Source: Latilactobacillus fuchuensis DSM 14340 = JCM 11249
GTDB taxonomy: Bacteria > Bacillota > Bacilli > Lactobacillales > Lactobacillaceae
NCBI RefSeq assembly: GCF_000615805.1
Contig: NZ_BAMJ01000004.1
Location: 1-64,000 of the forward strand
DNA: 64,000 bases
Reading direction: 5' to 3'
A program made the position numbers and the translations under genes. How positions within the stretch are numbered: the first letter of the stretch is position 1; each line of letters starts with the position of its first letter. This document shows, one piece after another, positions 1-8,539 of this stretch. The notes beneath the pieces were generated by a model, which did not search any database, was not told the origin of the DNA, and saw nothing but the letters and a program-made list of their open reading frames with translations.

Positions 1-26
1 CTGGATACAAGAAATAGTTAAGAAAT

Positions 27-98
27 GCGGAAGTAGTTCAGTGGTAGAACATCACCTTGCCATGGTGGGGGTCGCGAGTTCGAATCTCGTCTTCCGCT
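27..98 (+). tRNA. tRNA-Gly (anticodon GCC)
   Basis: A complete cloverleaf can be folded. The acceptor arms GCGGAAG and CTTCCGC pair, the anticodon loop TTGCCAT carries GCC, and the T arm contains GTTCGAATC. The discriminator is T98 and no CCA is encoded. It reads GGC and GGT codons. A second tRNA follows 36 bp downstream, so this is probably the end of a tRNA cluster lying upstream of the window. Confidence 0.96.
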
Positions 99-134
99 TT
101 TTTTGTACCCGTAACACATCATTAAATAAGTTTC

Positions 135-208
135 CGGGAAGTAGCTCAGCTTGGTAGAGCACTACGTTCGGGACGTAGGGGTCGCAAGTTCAAATCTTGT
201 TTTCCCGA
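135..208 (+). tRNA. tRNA-Pro (anticodon CGG)
   Basis: The acceptor arm CGGGAAG pairs with TTTCCCG (one G-T pair). The anticodon stem CTACG/CGTAG closes the loop TTCGGGA, giving anticodon CGG for proline codon CCG. The T arm contains GTTCAAATC. The discriminator is A208 and CCA is not encoded. An intrinsic terminator follows at once. Confidence 0.95.
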
Positions 209-211
209 CTC

Positions 212-240
212 AAAAAGGCTTGCTGTTGCAAGCCTTTTTT
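212..240 (+). terminator. Intrinsic terminator of the tRNA cluster
   Basis: The hairpin AAAAAGGCTTGC-TGTT-GCAAGCC is followed by a run of six T, four bases after the end of tRNA-Pro. Confidence 0.93.
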
Positions 241-297
241 GTTGTCTACTGAAAAGTCAGTAAACTTTCTTTTTAAGGGAATAATCGTTATAATAAT

Positions 298-314
298 AGT
301 CAACGTTAGTCAAA
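298..314 (+). promoter_or_regulatory. CtsR operator overlapping the ctsR-clpC promoter
   Basis: AGTCAACGTTAGTCAAA is the tandem heptad expected for CtsR (GTCAAA, 3-base spacer, GTCAAA) with one deviating base. It lies directly downstream of a TATAAT -10 box at 289-294, so bound CtsR would cover the start of transcription. The -35 is weak (TTTCTT, 266-271). It implies autoregulation of the operon. Confidence 0.88.
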
Positions 315-350
315 GTTAAACTTACGAATGAATAAAAGGGATTGATATAT

Positions 351-821
351 TTGCAAAGTCAGAACATCTCAGATATCATTGAGGCCTATTTGAAAAAAAT
401 ATTGGCTGATAATGAACAGATTGAAATTCGGCGCTCGGAAATTGCAAAATTATTCAACTGTGTGCCTTCACAGATTAATTACGTCATCAATACCCGTTTT
501 ACAGAACAACGGGGTTACGTTGTCAACAGTAAACGGGGTGGCGGTGGTTACATTCGGATTGTTAAGGTGCAATTTTTAGACGATCGCGATTTTTTGGAAG
601 CCTTGATTAATAATATCGATTCGCGGATTTCGCAGAACGATACCTTGGCAATTATTCAAAAGCTATATGATGAGGAAATTCTCTCACAAAAAGAGGGCAA
701 CCTGATTCTGGCGGCGATGAGTCCACAAACGTTAGCCTTGAATGATAAACAATTGGAAGAGCAATTACGAGCGCAAATATTAGTTGCTGTATTAGAACGA
801 CTACGATACGAAATTAAGTAA
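351..821 (+). CDS. ctsR: Transcriptional repressor CtsR
   Basis: CtsR is the class III heat-shock repressor that binds GTCAAA tandem boxes ahead of clp genes. The product is 156 aa, the usual family length. The N-terminus (SQNISDIIEAYLKKIL), the winged-HTH stretch CVPSQINYVINTRF near residues 37-50 and the glycine-rich wing RGGGGY at 62-67 are typical. I choose TTG at 351: AAAAGGG lies about 10 bases upstream and the protein then begins like other CtsR proteins. The in-frame TTG at 342 touches the Shine-Dalgarno sequence. clpC follows after 17 bp, and the CtsR box upstream indicates autoregulation. The McsA/McsB pair of Bacillus is absent, as is usual in lactobacilli. Confidence 0.95.
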   Translation: MQSQNISDIIEAYLKKILADNEQIEIRRSEIAKLFNCVPSQINYVINTRFTEQRGYVVNSKRGGGGYIRIVKVQFLDDRDFLEALINNIDSRISQNDTLAIIQKLYDEEILSQKEGNLILAAMSPQTLALNDKQLEEQLRAQILVAVLERLRYEIK

Positions 822-838
822 AAAGTGAGGGGTTATCT

Positions 839-3319
839 ATGAATAATCTATTTACACCTAGTGCCAAGAATGTTTTAATGTTGGCCCAAGAACAAGCACA
901 AAAGTTCAATCACCATGCCTTAGGGACTGAACATTTATTGATTGCATTGGTATTGGAAAGTGAAGGCATCGCCGGCGCAACGCTCCGTGAATTAGGCGTG
1001 ACGCCGACTGACGTCTTAGAAGAAATTGAACGCTTGACCGGTTACGGTAATGCGGTTGTTGCACCGGGTGCGAGTGGTTATTTGCCGTACTCACCAAAAG
1101 CGAAGCAAGTTTTAGATGTCGCGCGGGGTGAAGCCCAACAAGTCAACGCGATGAAGATCGGGACGGCCCATCTATTATTGGCTTTGTTACGGGACGATGA
1201 TATTATTGCCGCTCGGATTCTATTAAATTTAGGGTTGAGTTTGGCTAAAACACGGCAGTTATTATTACAAAAAATGGGTGTTGATAGCACAACCGCTAAA
1301 AAACGGGCGAAGACGAAACCAAAAAATAATGTCCAAGAAGGTACGCCGACGCTTAATCAATTAGCGCGCGACTTAACCCAATTGGCGCGTGATAATCAGA
1401 TTGATCCCGTCGTTGGTCGGACTGCAGAAGTGCAACGACTCGTTCAAATTCTGGCGCGCCGTTCGAAAAATAATCCTGTATTAGTTGGTGAACCAGGGGT
1501 CGGTAAAACGGCGATTGCGGAAGGTTTCGCCCAACGGATTATTGATGGCGATGTGCCGAGTGATATGCTACACAAACGGTTAATGATGCTTGATATGGGT
1601 TCATTAGTCGCGGGGACTAAATACCGTGGCGAATTTGAAGATCGTTTGAAAAAGATTATTGATGAAATTTATGCGGATGGTCAAGTGATTCTCTTTATTG
1701 ATGAATTACACACGCTGATCGGGGCCGGTGGTGCAGAAGGCGCGATTGATGCCTCTAACATTTTGAAACCTGCTTTGGCCCGTGGTGAATTACAATTAAT
1801 CGGGGCGACGACGCTCGATGAATATCAAAAATATATTGAAAAAGATGCGGCTTTAGAACGCCGATTTGCTACGGTTACGGTCAATGAACCAACGCCGGAA
1901 GATTCTGAACAGATTTTGGCTGGCTTACGGCCCCGTTATGAAGCGTATCACGGTATCACGATTACCGACGACGCTTTACATGAAGCAGTCGTGTTAGCGA
2001 ACCGTTATATCACGAATCGTTTCTTACCCGATAAAGCCATTGATTTGATGGATGAAGCGTCAGCTCGGGTTCGTTTAGCCGCGGTCAATCAGAAGACGCC
2101 ATTGGATAAGTTAGAATTAAAACTCCAAACGTTAGCGCAAGAGAAAGAAACGGCCGTTGGACTGCAAGATTTTGAAAAAGCAGCGGCGCTACACGAAAAA
2201 GAAGTTGCGACTAAGGCTAAGATCGTGAAGTTACAAGCTGAAGCCCAAGAAAATGGTGTGCGGGCTGATATTAAAGTGACTGGCGAAAGTATCGCAGAAG
2301 TCGTTGCTCAGTGGACAGGCGTGCCTGTGACTCAGTTACAACGCAAAGAAAGTGAACGTTTAATGCAGCTTGAAAAAGTCTTGCACGAACGGGTTGTGGG
2401 TCAAGAAGAAGCAATTTCAGCCGTATCACGGGCGATTCGTCGTGCGCGTAGTGGTTTGAAGGATCCGAAACGACCAATTGGTTCATTTATGTTCTTAGGG
2501 CCTACCGGGGTCGGGAAGACTGAATTAGCGAAGGCGTTAGCCGAAGCGATGTTTGGTTCCGAAGATAATTTAATCCGAGTCGATATGTCGGAATACATGG
2601 AACGTTACAGTACTAGCCGTTTGGTTGGGGCTGCCCCTGGTTACGTTGGTTTTGAAGAAGGTGGCCAATTAACTGAAAAAGTGCGCAATAAACCTTATTC
2701 AGTGGTCCTATTCGATGAAGTTGAAAAAGCCCATCCGGATGTCTTCAATATTTTATTGCAAGTCTTAGATGATGGTTATTTAACGGATTCAAAAGGCCGG
2801 AAAGTTGATTTCCGGAATACGATTATGATTATGACGTCCAACTTAGGGGCGACAGCTTTACGCGATGATAAATCCGTTGGTTTCGGCGTCAAAGACGTGA
2901 CGGCGGATTACAAAGCGATGCAAAGTCGGATTTTGGAAGAACTCAAGAAAACGTTCCGACCAGAATTCTTAAACCGAATCGACGAAACGGTCGTTTTCCA
3001 TTCCTTAACAAAACCTGAATTGCGCGAAATCGTCAAAATTATGGCGAAGAGTGTCTTGAAACGATTAGAAGCCCAAGGCGTGACGATTAAGATGACGGCT
3101 GCGGCGATGGATGTTGTCGCTAAGGCGGGCTTTGATCCGGAATACGGTGCACGGCCAATTCGGCGGGCGCTACAAACCAAGGTTGAAGATCAGTTGAGTG
3201 AAGCCCTCTTGTCAGGTCAAATTACGACTGAATCACCGGTCACAATTGGCGCAACAAAGGGTCAAATTACGATTACGAGTAAAAATCAACAAACTGAAGA
3301 AACCCCAATTAAAAGTTAA
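839..3319 (+). CDS. clpC: ATP-dependent Clp protease ATP-binding subunit ClpC
   Basis: ClpC is a cytoplasmic AAA+ unfoldase that feeds damaged proteins to ClpP. The 826-aa product has a double Clp-N repeat (about 1-145), AAA-1 with Walker A GEPGVGKT at 217-224, a UVR-type coiled segment near 433-457, and AAA-2 with Walker A GPTGVGKT at 554-561 followed by a Clp C-terminal D2 domain. The UVR segment and overall length separate ClpC from ClpB and ClpA. ATG 839 has GAGGGG about eight bases upstream. It is cotranscribed with ctsR and ends in a strong terminator shared with the convergent fbp gene. Confidence 0.97.
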   Translation: MNNLFTPSAKNVLMLAQEQAQKFNHHALGTEHLLIALVLESEGIAGATLRELGVTPTDVLEEIERLTGYGNAVVAPGASGYLPYSPKAKQVLDVARGEAQQVNAMKIGTAHLLLALLRDDDIIAARILLNLGLSLAKTRQLLLQKMGVDSTTAKKRAKTKPKNNVQEGTPTLNQLARDLTQLARDNQIDPVVGRTAEVQRLVQILARRSKNNPVLVGEPGVGKTAIAEGFAQRIIDGDVPSDMLHKRLMMLDMGSLVAGTKYRGEFEDRLKKIIDEIYADGQVILFIDELHTLIGAGGAEGAIDASNILKPALARGELQLIGATTLDEYQKYIEKDAALERRFATVTVNEPTPEDSEQILAGLRPRYEAYHGITITDDALHEAVVLANRYITNRFLPDKAIDLMDEASARVRLAAVNQKTPLDKLELKLQTLAQEKETAVGLQDFEKAAALHEKEVATKAKIVKLQAEAQENGVRADIKVTGESIAEVVAQWTGVPVTQLQRKESERLMQLEKVLHERVVGQEEAISAVSRAIRRARSGLKDPKRPIGSFMFLGPTGVGKTELAKALAEAMFGSEDNLIRVDMSEYMERYSTSRLVGAAPGYVGFEEGGQLTEKVRNKPYSVVLFDEVEKAHPDVFNILLQVLDDGYLTDSKGRKVDFRNTIMIMTSNLGATALRDDKSVGFGVKDVTADYKAMQSRILEELKKTFRPEFLNRIDETVVFHSLTKPELREIVKIMAKSVLKRLEAQGVTIKMTAAAMDVVAKAGFDPEYGARPIRRALQTKVEDQLSEALLSGQITTESPVTIGATKGQITITSKNQQTEETPIKS

Positions 3320-3322
3320 ACC

Positions 3323-3372
3323 AAAAAGCTTAGATTCAGGCGTGTAAAATCGTCCGAATCTAAGCTTTTTTA
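3323..3372. terminator. Bidirectional terminator between clpC and fbp
   Basis: AAAAAGCTTAGATTC pairs with GAATCTAAGCTTTTTT across a loop of about 20 bases. A-run and T-run flank the stem, so it can stop transcription from both clpC (+) and fbp (-). Its right end overlaps the fbp stop codon. Confidence 0.9.
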
Positions 3373-5298
3373 GTTTTTATTCTGGTGAAGGGCCAATAAA
3401 CTCTCTAGTTGCGTAATTTCGGTTTTAATATGAGCTCCGATATTGGTTTGACTGACGCGTTGGCGTTGGCTGACTTGATCAATTACCCGTTTGGTCGAGA
3501 TGATGTCGGTCATATTAGCGATCGCATCGGCTTTAGTCGTGAATGGTTGGTGCGTGATCAGCTGCATGCCATATGAATTGTAGAGTAGGGTAAAACCTCC
3601 AATGCCGGTCGTGTGGTGATAAGCTTTCGAAAAACCACCATCGATGACGATCATTTGACGGTTAGCCATGATCGGATCATGCCCTTTTTTAACCGGTGTG
3701 TGGCCGTTGAGAATGTGGCCCGTCGTTGGGGATAAGTCGAATTCTGTTAATAACTTCTGGATAAAATCGGTTTGATGCCGTAATTGATAGTACGGATTCT
3801 TAGTTTCGACGTGTAATTGTGGATTAGTACTGAAATAACGTTCAAAAGTGGTCATCGCGGTCTTGCCAAAGAGTGGTGAGAGCGGACCTGTCCACAGATA
3901 CCACAATAAATCGGTGGATAAGTTATCTTGTTGGGCCGGGTGATTGAAACTTGTCCGGATTTGATGATCGAAGAAGTCTAATAAATCTTTGCCCGCATAG
4001 GGTTGACCAGCAATCGTCAAGGTTAAGAAGTCACCATTAGCATCGACCGGAATACAACCGTGGAACAGCAAGTTTTGATTATAGATTTGGTACATACTGC
4101 CATGATCGATTAAAAAGGTCAGATGGCGCCGTAATTTTTGACAATGGGTAAAGGCCGTCAGTAAGTCCTGAATAATCTGGGCTTCTTCGGGCGTTAATGC
4201 GGCAGGCTCTTGAGGATTAATCATTTGGAAGCAGGTATTGGTCAATGGATAAGTTTGGCCGTTAATGTGCAGTGTTTGGCGCTCAAAATCGATTTTGGAT
4301 AATAATTGGCGGTGGCCCATTTCAAACTCGGGATGCCGCGCAATCACGGTTTGTTCCAATTTAAATTGCATAATCGCTAACGCTTGTTGAACTTGGCTAA
4401 TCTTGAGTTGTTCGCTTGGCGATAAAGCGGGTTGATTGGGATCATCGACGGGTAAGAAGGCCGGATTAGCTTGGTAATGAGCTTGCGCAAATTGCACTAA
4501 CTCGGTTAAATCGATGCCGTACGACGCTTCAATGATCGCTAGGTTATTATAACGGGCACAGATCCGCAAGAGGTTTAATAAGCAGAGTTGGGAACCACTG
4601 GCGGCGCCGAACCAGAGAATATCGTGGTTGCCCCATTGAATATCGACGGCGGGTAAGCGGGTTAGTTGTTCGACGATTAAATCAGGGTGCGGCCCCCGAT
4701 CGTAAATATCACCGATGATGTGCCAATGATCGACGACTAACCGTTGAATCGTATGGCAAGTGGCGATAATCAGAGCGTCGGCTTGGCCTAATTGAATAAT
4801 AGTTTGCGTAATTTCTTGGAAGTATTGGCGTTTATCACTGTTGGCCACGTCATCGTACATCAATTCTTCAGTGATGTAGACGAAGTCGGGCGCCATAGCT
4901 TTACGGACCTTTGAACGGGTATATTTAGTCGAAACGAATTTCAATAATTCGATTAACCGTTTAAAAGTCGTCAAATACCACTGGTCCATTTCGGCGGCCG
5001 TTAATTGCTGGTGCTTACAGTCGAGACGTTGGGTCGGATAGTAAACGAGAAACGCAAAGGCTTTAATGGTTTCTTCGGTCATCTCACCGGAAAAAACAGC
5101 CGCAATTTTTTGGCGCAGATTACCGGCACCCGTTCGGATTAGATGTTGAAAGGCGTCGTATTCACCATGCAGATCGCTCATGAACGCTTCGGTCGGTTTG
5201 GGTAAATTTAAAATGGCTTTGAGGTTAATAATCTCGGAGGTAATGGCCATGGTGGTTGGATATTGATCGGATAACGTTTTCATTTTTTGATTAATCAT
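3370..5298 (-). CDS. fbp: Fructose-1,6-bisphosphatase, class III
   Basis: It hydrolyses fructose 1,6-bisphosphate to fructose 6-phosphate for gluconeogenesis. The 642-aa product carries metallophosphoesterase motifs: SDLHGEYDAF near residue 41, GDIYDRGPHPD, WGNHD and a C-terminal NGHTPVKKG. These match the class III enzymes of Firmicutes such as B. subtilis Fbp (about 670 aa). ATG 5298 has AAAGGAG seven bases upstream, and a well-spaced promoter (TTAACA-17-TATAAT) precedes it. The gene is monocistronic and convergent with clpC. In an organism that also has a phosphoketolase pathway it would feed hexose phosphate synthesis from C3 substrates. Confidence 0.95.
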   Translation of the reverse strand: MINQKMKTLSDQYPTTMAITSEIINLKAILNLPKPTEAFMSDLHGEYDAFQHLIRTGAGNLRQKIAAVFSGEMTEETIKAFAFLVYYPTQRLDCKHQQLTAAEMDQWYLTTFKRLIELLKFVSTKYTRSKVRKAMAPDFVYITEELMYDDVANSDKRQYFQEITQTIIQLGQADALIIATCHTIQRLVVDHWHIIGDIYDRGPHPDLIVEQLTRLPAVDIQWGNHDILWFGAASGSQLCLLNLLRICARYNNLAIIEASYGIDLTELVQFAQAHYQANPAFLPVDDPNQPALSPSEQLKISQVQQALAIMQFKLEQTVIARHPEFEMGHRQLLSKIDFERQTLHINGQTYPLTNTCFQMINPQEPAALTPEEAQIIQDLLTAFTHCQKLRRHLTFLIDHGSMYQIYNQNLLFHGCIPVDANGDFLTLTIAGQPYAGKDLLDFFDHQIRTSFNHPAQQDNLSTDLLWYLWTGPLSPLFGKTAMTTFERYFSTNPQLHVETKNPYYQLRHQTDFIQKLLTEFDLSPTTGHILNGHTPVKKGHDPIMANRQMIVIDGGFSKAYHHTTGIGGFTLLYNSYGMQLITHQPFTTKADAIANMTDIISTKRVIDQVSQRQRVSQTNIGAHIKTEITQLESLLALHQNKN

Positions 5299-5328
5299 AA
5301 ATAGGCTCCTTTCTAAATCAATGATTTG

Positions 5329-5357
5329 ATTATACCAATTATTGGAATGAATGTTAA
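5329..5357 (-). promoter_or_regulatory. Promoter of fbp
   Basis: On the minus strand TTAACA (5357-5352) and TATAAT (5334-5329) are separated by exactly 17 bases, about 30 bp upstream of the fbp start. No CRE-type site is seen in it. Confidence 0.75.
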
Positions 5358-5481
5358 ATTAAGAATTGATTAATATTCGTTAGTCTATACCAATTGTGGG
5401 TGTCCGAATAAGGGGACTCCCGCAATGGCCTGAAATGTGCTATTCTAGTTAGTATTGAAAAAGTTAAATACGGAGGCAGTT

Positions 5482-6405
5482 ATGATTGAAATTGTGGCAA
5501 CGCCAGAATCAGTTGCGCAGGCAAAAGCGCTGTTGGCTCTTGGAGTCGATAACTTATATTTAGGGGAAGATTACTTTGGTTTGCGGTTACCGCATAGTTT
5601 TGAACGAGCGGAATTGACCGAAGTGGTGGCCCTCGCGCATGCGGCTGGCAAAAAAGTGACGGTGGCGGTCAATGCCATTTTCCATAACGACCGAATAGTT
5701 CACGTCTTGGACTATTTGCAATTCTTAGCTAGTCTGAAAGTTGATCAAATCACGGTTGGCGATGCTGGTGCGATTAATCTATTGCTTGAAAACCAAGTAC
5801 CATTAGCTTATTTATACGATGCTTCGGTAACGGTGACGAGTGCCCGCCAAATTAATTTCTGGGCGAAACACCAAGCGCAAGGCGCGGTAATCGCGCAAGA
5901 AGTGCCCTATGAAGAATTGAAAATGTTGGCGCCCGCATTACAAGTCCCAGGCGAAATGTTAGTTTTCGGGGCAACCGCGATTCATCAATCAGGTCGGCCA
6001 TTAGTCGATAACTATTTCGACTTTGTGAAAGCACACCAAGAAAAATCAGATCGTAAACGGGGGCTATTCATTTCGGCACCCCGCAAGCCCGAAACCCATT
6101 ATTCAATTTATGAAGATCGCAATGGCACGCACGTTTTTGCGAGCAACGATATTGATTTAATGCCGCGTTTAGATAAACTAGTCGAACTCGGTTTAAACCG
6201 CTGGAAGTTAGATGGTATTTTCTGCCCAGGCGATGATTACGTGACGATTACCGGTTTATTTATCCAAGCAAAAAACGCGTTTGAAAACCAACAATGGACA
6301 TCGGCGTTAGCGGCTGATTTAGACGCGCAACTCCACGCCCTTTTACCTAAGAACCGCGAAGTCGATACCGGCTTCTTCGACATTGATCCTAGTGAGGTAC
6401 AATAA
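5482..6405 (+). CDS. U32 family protein, YrrN/TrhP1-like (tRNA hydroxylation)
   Basis: The 307-aa product belongs to the peptidase U32 family: a TIM-barrel-like N-terminus with DNLYLGEDYFGLRLPHSF, and later LVFGATAIHQSGRPLVDNYF. It lacks the four-cysteine cluster of the second member. In B. subtilis the neighbouring pair YrrN/YrrO is linked to prephenate-dependent hydroxylation of tRNA wobble uridine (ho5U). The tandem arrangement here supports the same role, by inference. ATG 5482 is chosen because CGGAGG precedes it by six bases; the in-frame TTG at 5455 has no ribosome binding site. An extended -10 (TGCTATTCT, -10 at 5441-5446) lies upstream. The next gene starts two bases after this stop. 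Confidence 0.85.
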   Translation: MIEIVATPESVAQAKALLALGVDNLYLGEDYFGLRLPHSFERAELTEVVALAHAAGKKVTVAVNAIFHNDRIVHVLDYLQFLASLKVDQITVGDAGAINLLLENQVPLAYLYDASVTVTSARQINFWAKHQAQGAVIAQEVPYEELKMLAPALQVPGEMLVFGATAIHQSGRPLVDNYFDFVKAHQEKSDRKRGLFISAPRKPETHYSIYEDRNGTHVFASNDIDLMPRLDKLVELGLNRWKLDGIFCPGDDYVTITGLFIQAKNAFENQQWTSALAADLDAQLHALLPKNREVDTGFFDIDPSEVQ

Positions 6406-6406
6406 A

Positions 6407-7621
6407 ATGAGCAGAGTGATTACGAATAAACCAGAAGTCCTCGTACCAGCTGGGACACCTGAAAAATTAAAAGTCGCGATTGATTACGGTGCCGATGCCG
6501 TTTATATCGGTGGCGAAGCTTACGGGTTACGGACCCGTGCGGCTAATTTCTCATACGATGATATGGCCGTTGGTGTGGCGTACGCCCACGAACACGATGC
6601 CAAGGTCTACGTGACGGCCAATATTGTCGCGCATGAAGGCAATACGGATGGCGCTGGTGAATTCTTCAGAACCTTACGCGATATTGGGATTGATGCCGCG
6701 ATTGTTTCTGATCCAGCGCTAATCGAAATTGCAATTACTGAAGCACCGGGCCTTGCTGTCCATTTATCGACGCAAGCCTCGGCCGCTAACTATGAAACCC
6801 TCAACTTTTGGCAAAAGGAAGGCTTGGAACGCATCGTTTTAGGTCGCGAAGTCGGAATTGCCGAAATCAACGAAATGCAAAAACATACGGATGTTGAAAT
6901 TGAAGCGTTCATCCACGGTGCGATGTGTATCGGCTATTCAGGCCGCTGTACGTTATCGAATCATATGTCACAGCGGGATGCTAATCGTGGTGGTTGTGCG
7001 CAAAATTGTCGGTGGAAATACGATTTATTTGAAATGCCAACTTTAGGCGATCAAGATTCTGAAATTAAAGCCGATGAAGCCTTTTCGATGAGCGCGGTTG
7101 ATATGTGTATGATCGAACACATTCCTGATTTGGTCGAAGCGGGTGTCAATAGTTTGAAAATTGAAGGGCGCATGAAGACGGTCCATTACGTTTCGACGGT
7201 CGCTAACGTTTATCGCAAAGCCGTGGATAGTTATTGTGCGGATCCCGATAATTATGAACTCAAACCAGAATGGGTCGATGAACTTTGGAAGATTGCCCAA
7301 CGTGAAATGTCGACCGGTTTCTATTATGGTGTGCCAGATCAAGATGATGAATTGTTTGGTAAGCGCCGGAAACGACCACAATACACGTTTATTGGTGAAG
7401 TATTAGCGTATGATGCGGAACAACAAATTGTGACCGTCCAACAACGGAATAACTTTGGTGTTGCCGACACGGTTGAATTCTACGGTCCAAGCTTCCGCCA
7501 CCATCAACAAGTCGTCGCTGATATGTGGGATGACGAAGGCCAAGCGATTGACCGCGCACCCCATGCGATGCAAATCATCACCTTCACTGCGCCACACCAG
7601 TCCAACCAGGAGATTTTTTGA
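6407..7621 (+). CDS. U32 family protein, YrrO/TrhP2-like (tRNA hydroxylation)
   Basis: The 404-aa product has the complete U32 signature EAFIHGAMCIGYSGRCTLSN at about residues 166-185, followed by GGCAQNCRWKY. Together these supply the conserved cysteines proposed to hold an iron-sulfur cluster. The C-terminal 80 residues form the small beta-rich U32 C domain. In YrrO/TrhP2 the family acts in tRNA wobble uridine hydroxylation, although older annotation says collagenase or peptidase; no protease residues are evident. ATG 6407 with GTGAGG upstream follows the first U32 gene by one base, so the two are translationally close. The structured repeat array A begins about 12 bp after the stop. Confidence 0.9.
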   Translation: MSRVITNKPEVLVPAGTPEKLKVAIDYGADAVYIGGEAYGLRTRAANFSYDDMAVGVAYAHEHDAKVYVTANIVAHEGNTDGAGEFFRTLRDIGIDAAIVSDPALIEIAITEAPGLAVHLSTQASAANYETLNFWQKEGLERIVLGREVGIAEINEMQKHTDVEIEAFIHGAMCIGYSGRCTLSNHMSQRDANRGGCAQNCRWKYDLFEMPTLGDQDSEIKADEAFSMSAVDMCMIEHIPDLVEAGVNSLKIEGRMKTVHYVSTVANVYRKAVDSYCADPDNYELKPEWVDELWKIAQREMSTGFYYGVPDQDDELFGKRRKRPQYTFIGEVLAYDAEQQIVTVQQRNNFGVADTVEFYGPSFRHHQQVVADMWDDEGQAIDRAPHAMQIITFTAPHQSNQEIF

Positions 7622-7633
7622 GAAAACAAAAAT

Positions 7634-8083
7634 AGAAGTGCTCACACAAGCGGTTTGACCTTGAGCATAACCTAAGAATTGCCCATATGATTTGAGCTTT
7701 AATCATATGGGCAATTCTGTAGTTAGGCGGAAAGGTCTGCTTGGGTTAGCACGTTATCATAGAAGTGTGTTGAGTTGCAATCAGCAATTGAGTACTAACA
7801 GAAATCACCAGTTATCTTGAACTTAAGATAATTGGTGATTTTAGGTTAAGCGGAGGTTGTTGCAACTCACGGGTAGCTTCTGAGCATTAGCCTAGTTTTG
7901 TGAATAAAAGTCTGGGTTATGGACTTTATTTGCGAAACGTAGCTAAGCACAGGAAGCTGTGAGTGAAAGGACGTTAAAACCGAAGTGTCTGCCCCAAGTT
8001 GGTTAAATTGTGAGCAATAATCTAAAAATAACGGTGCTGATTCGCTTTTGAATCGTCGCCGTTATTTTTTGATAAGGTTGGGG
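7634..8083 (+). repeat. Array A: four tandem copies of a nested-hairpin intergenic element
   Basis: This 500-bp gap contains no gene. It holds about four units, near 7634-7757, 7760-7865, 7866-7973 and a degenerate one at 7983-8083. Each unit has an outer arm with a motif like TTGAGCATAACCTA, an inner hairpin, then a return arm like TAGCTAAGCGGAAG and a CACGTT-like tail. The first inner stem (7675-7692 with 7701-7718) is 18 perfect base pairs. Inner stems differ entirely between units while the arms are conserved. Related arrays lie at 13833, 17051 and 33393. Confidence 0.85.
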
Positions 8084-8120
8084 TATACTAGGGCTAAATA
8101 AAATTAGTGGCGGTCGCCAG

Positions 8121-8309
8121 TTGGCTAAATTAAAAAGAATGCTGGATCAACATCCGTCTATTAGTTTGTTGGTGATTGTGGTGTTATCTAGTTTAATCGG
8201 GATATTGGTTGAATATATTGTCAATCGCGATTTTATAAACGACGGTTTCTGGACGACAGGTTTCATAGTTCTAATTTCTTTAGGGATGATTAGACGGCAG
8301 CGTAAATGA
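8121..8309 (+). CDS. Small membrane protein of unknown function
   Basis: I do not recognise this 62-aa protein. It has a short basic N-terminus, two hydrophobic stretches that could span the membrane (ISLLVIVVLSSLIGILVEYI and GFWTTGFIVLISLGMI) and a basic end RRQRK. The start is uncertain: TTG 8121 has only a weak purine stretch upstream, and an ATG at 8139 would give 56 aa with no ribosome binding site. A TATACT -10 box lies about 35 bp upstream. The hydrophobic pattern suggests a real gene, but the weak initiation signals keep confidence moderate. Confidence 0.5.
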   Translation: MAKLKRMLDQHPSISLLVIVVLSSLIGILVEYIVNRDFINDGFWTTGFIVLISLGMIRRQRK

Positions 8310-8465
8310 AGCAAATAGCGGTCAATCATAATTGACCATGATGATTCTAGTTTTAACCATAAAACCGGTTGGTTAATCGCGTCCTACCAACTACTAAAGC
8401 CGTTGCAACAAGGTTTATAAACGATAATGAAGCGTCAGTGACGTTTTTAGCCAAGTGGCCTGTGA

Positions 8466-8494
8466 TTGACAGTGTAAGCGCATACTTTTATACT
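8466..8494 (+). promoter_or_regulatory. Promoter of the GH43 gene with an embedded CRE-like site
   Basis: TTGACA (8466-8471) and TATACT (8489-8494) are 17 bases apart. Between them lies TGTAAGCGCATACT (8473-8486), which matches the catabolite responsive element consensus TGWNANCGNTNWCA at all but two positions. CcpA bound there would block RNA polymerase. The promoter also shows that translation starts at 8540 and not at in-frame codons further upstream. Confidence 0.72.
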
Positions 8495-8539
8495 GAAGTC
8501 ATTATTAAGCGTCTAACTAAGTTGAATCGAGGATATCTT

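Noticed and set aside
7634-8083. CRISPR array, because of regularly spaced repeats
   Set aside because: Units are about 120 bp with internal dyads, conserved parts are the arms rather than short direct repeats, the variable parts are self-complementary, and no cas genes are present.
8369-8539. Long N-terminal extension of the GH43 protein
   Set aside because: It contains the promoter, lacks a ribosome binding site at 8369 and does not resemble GH43 sequence.
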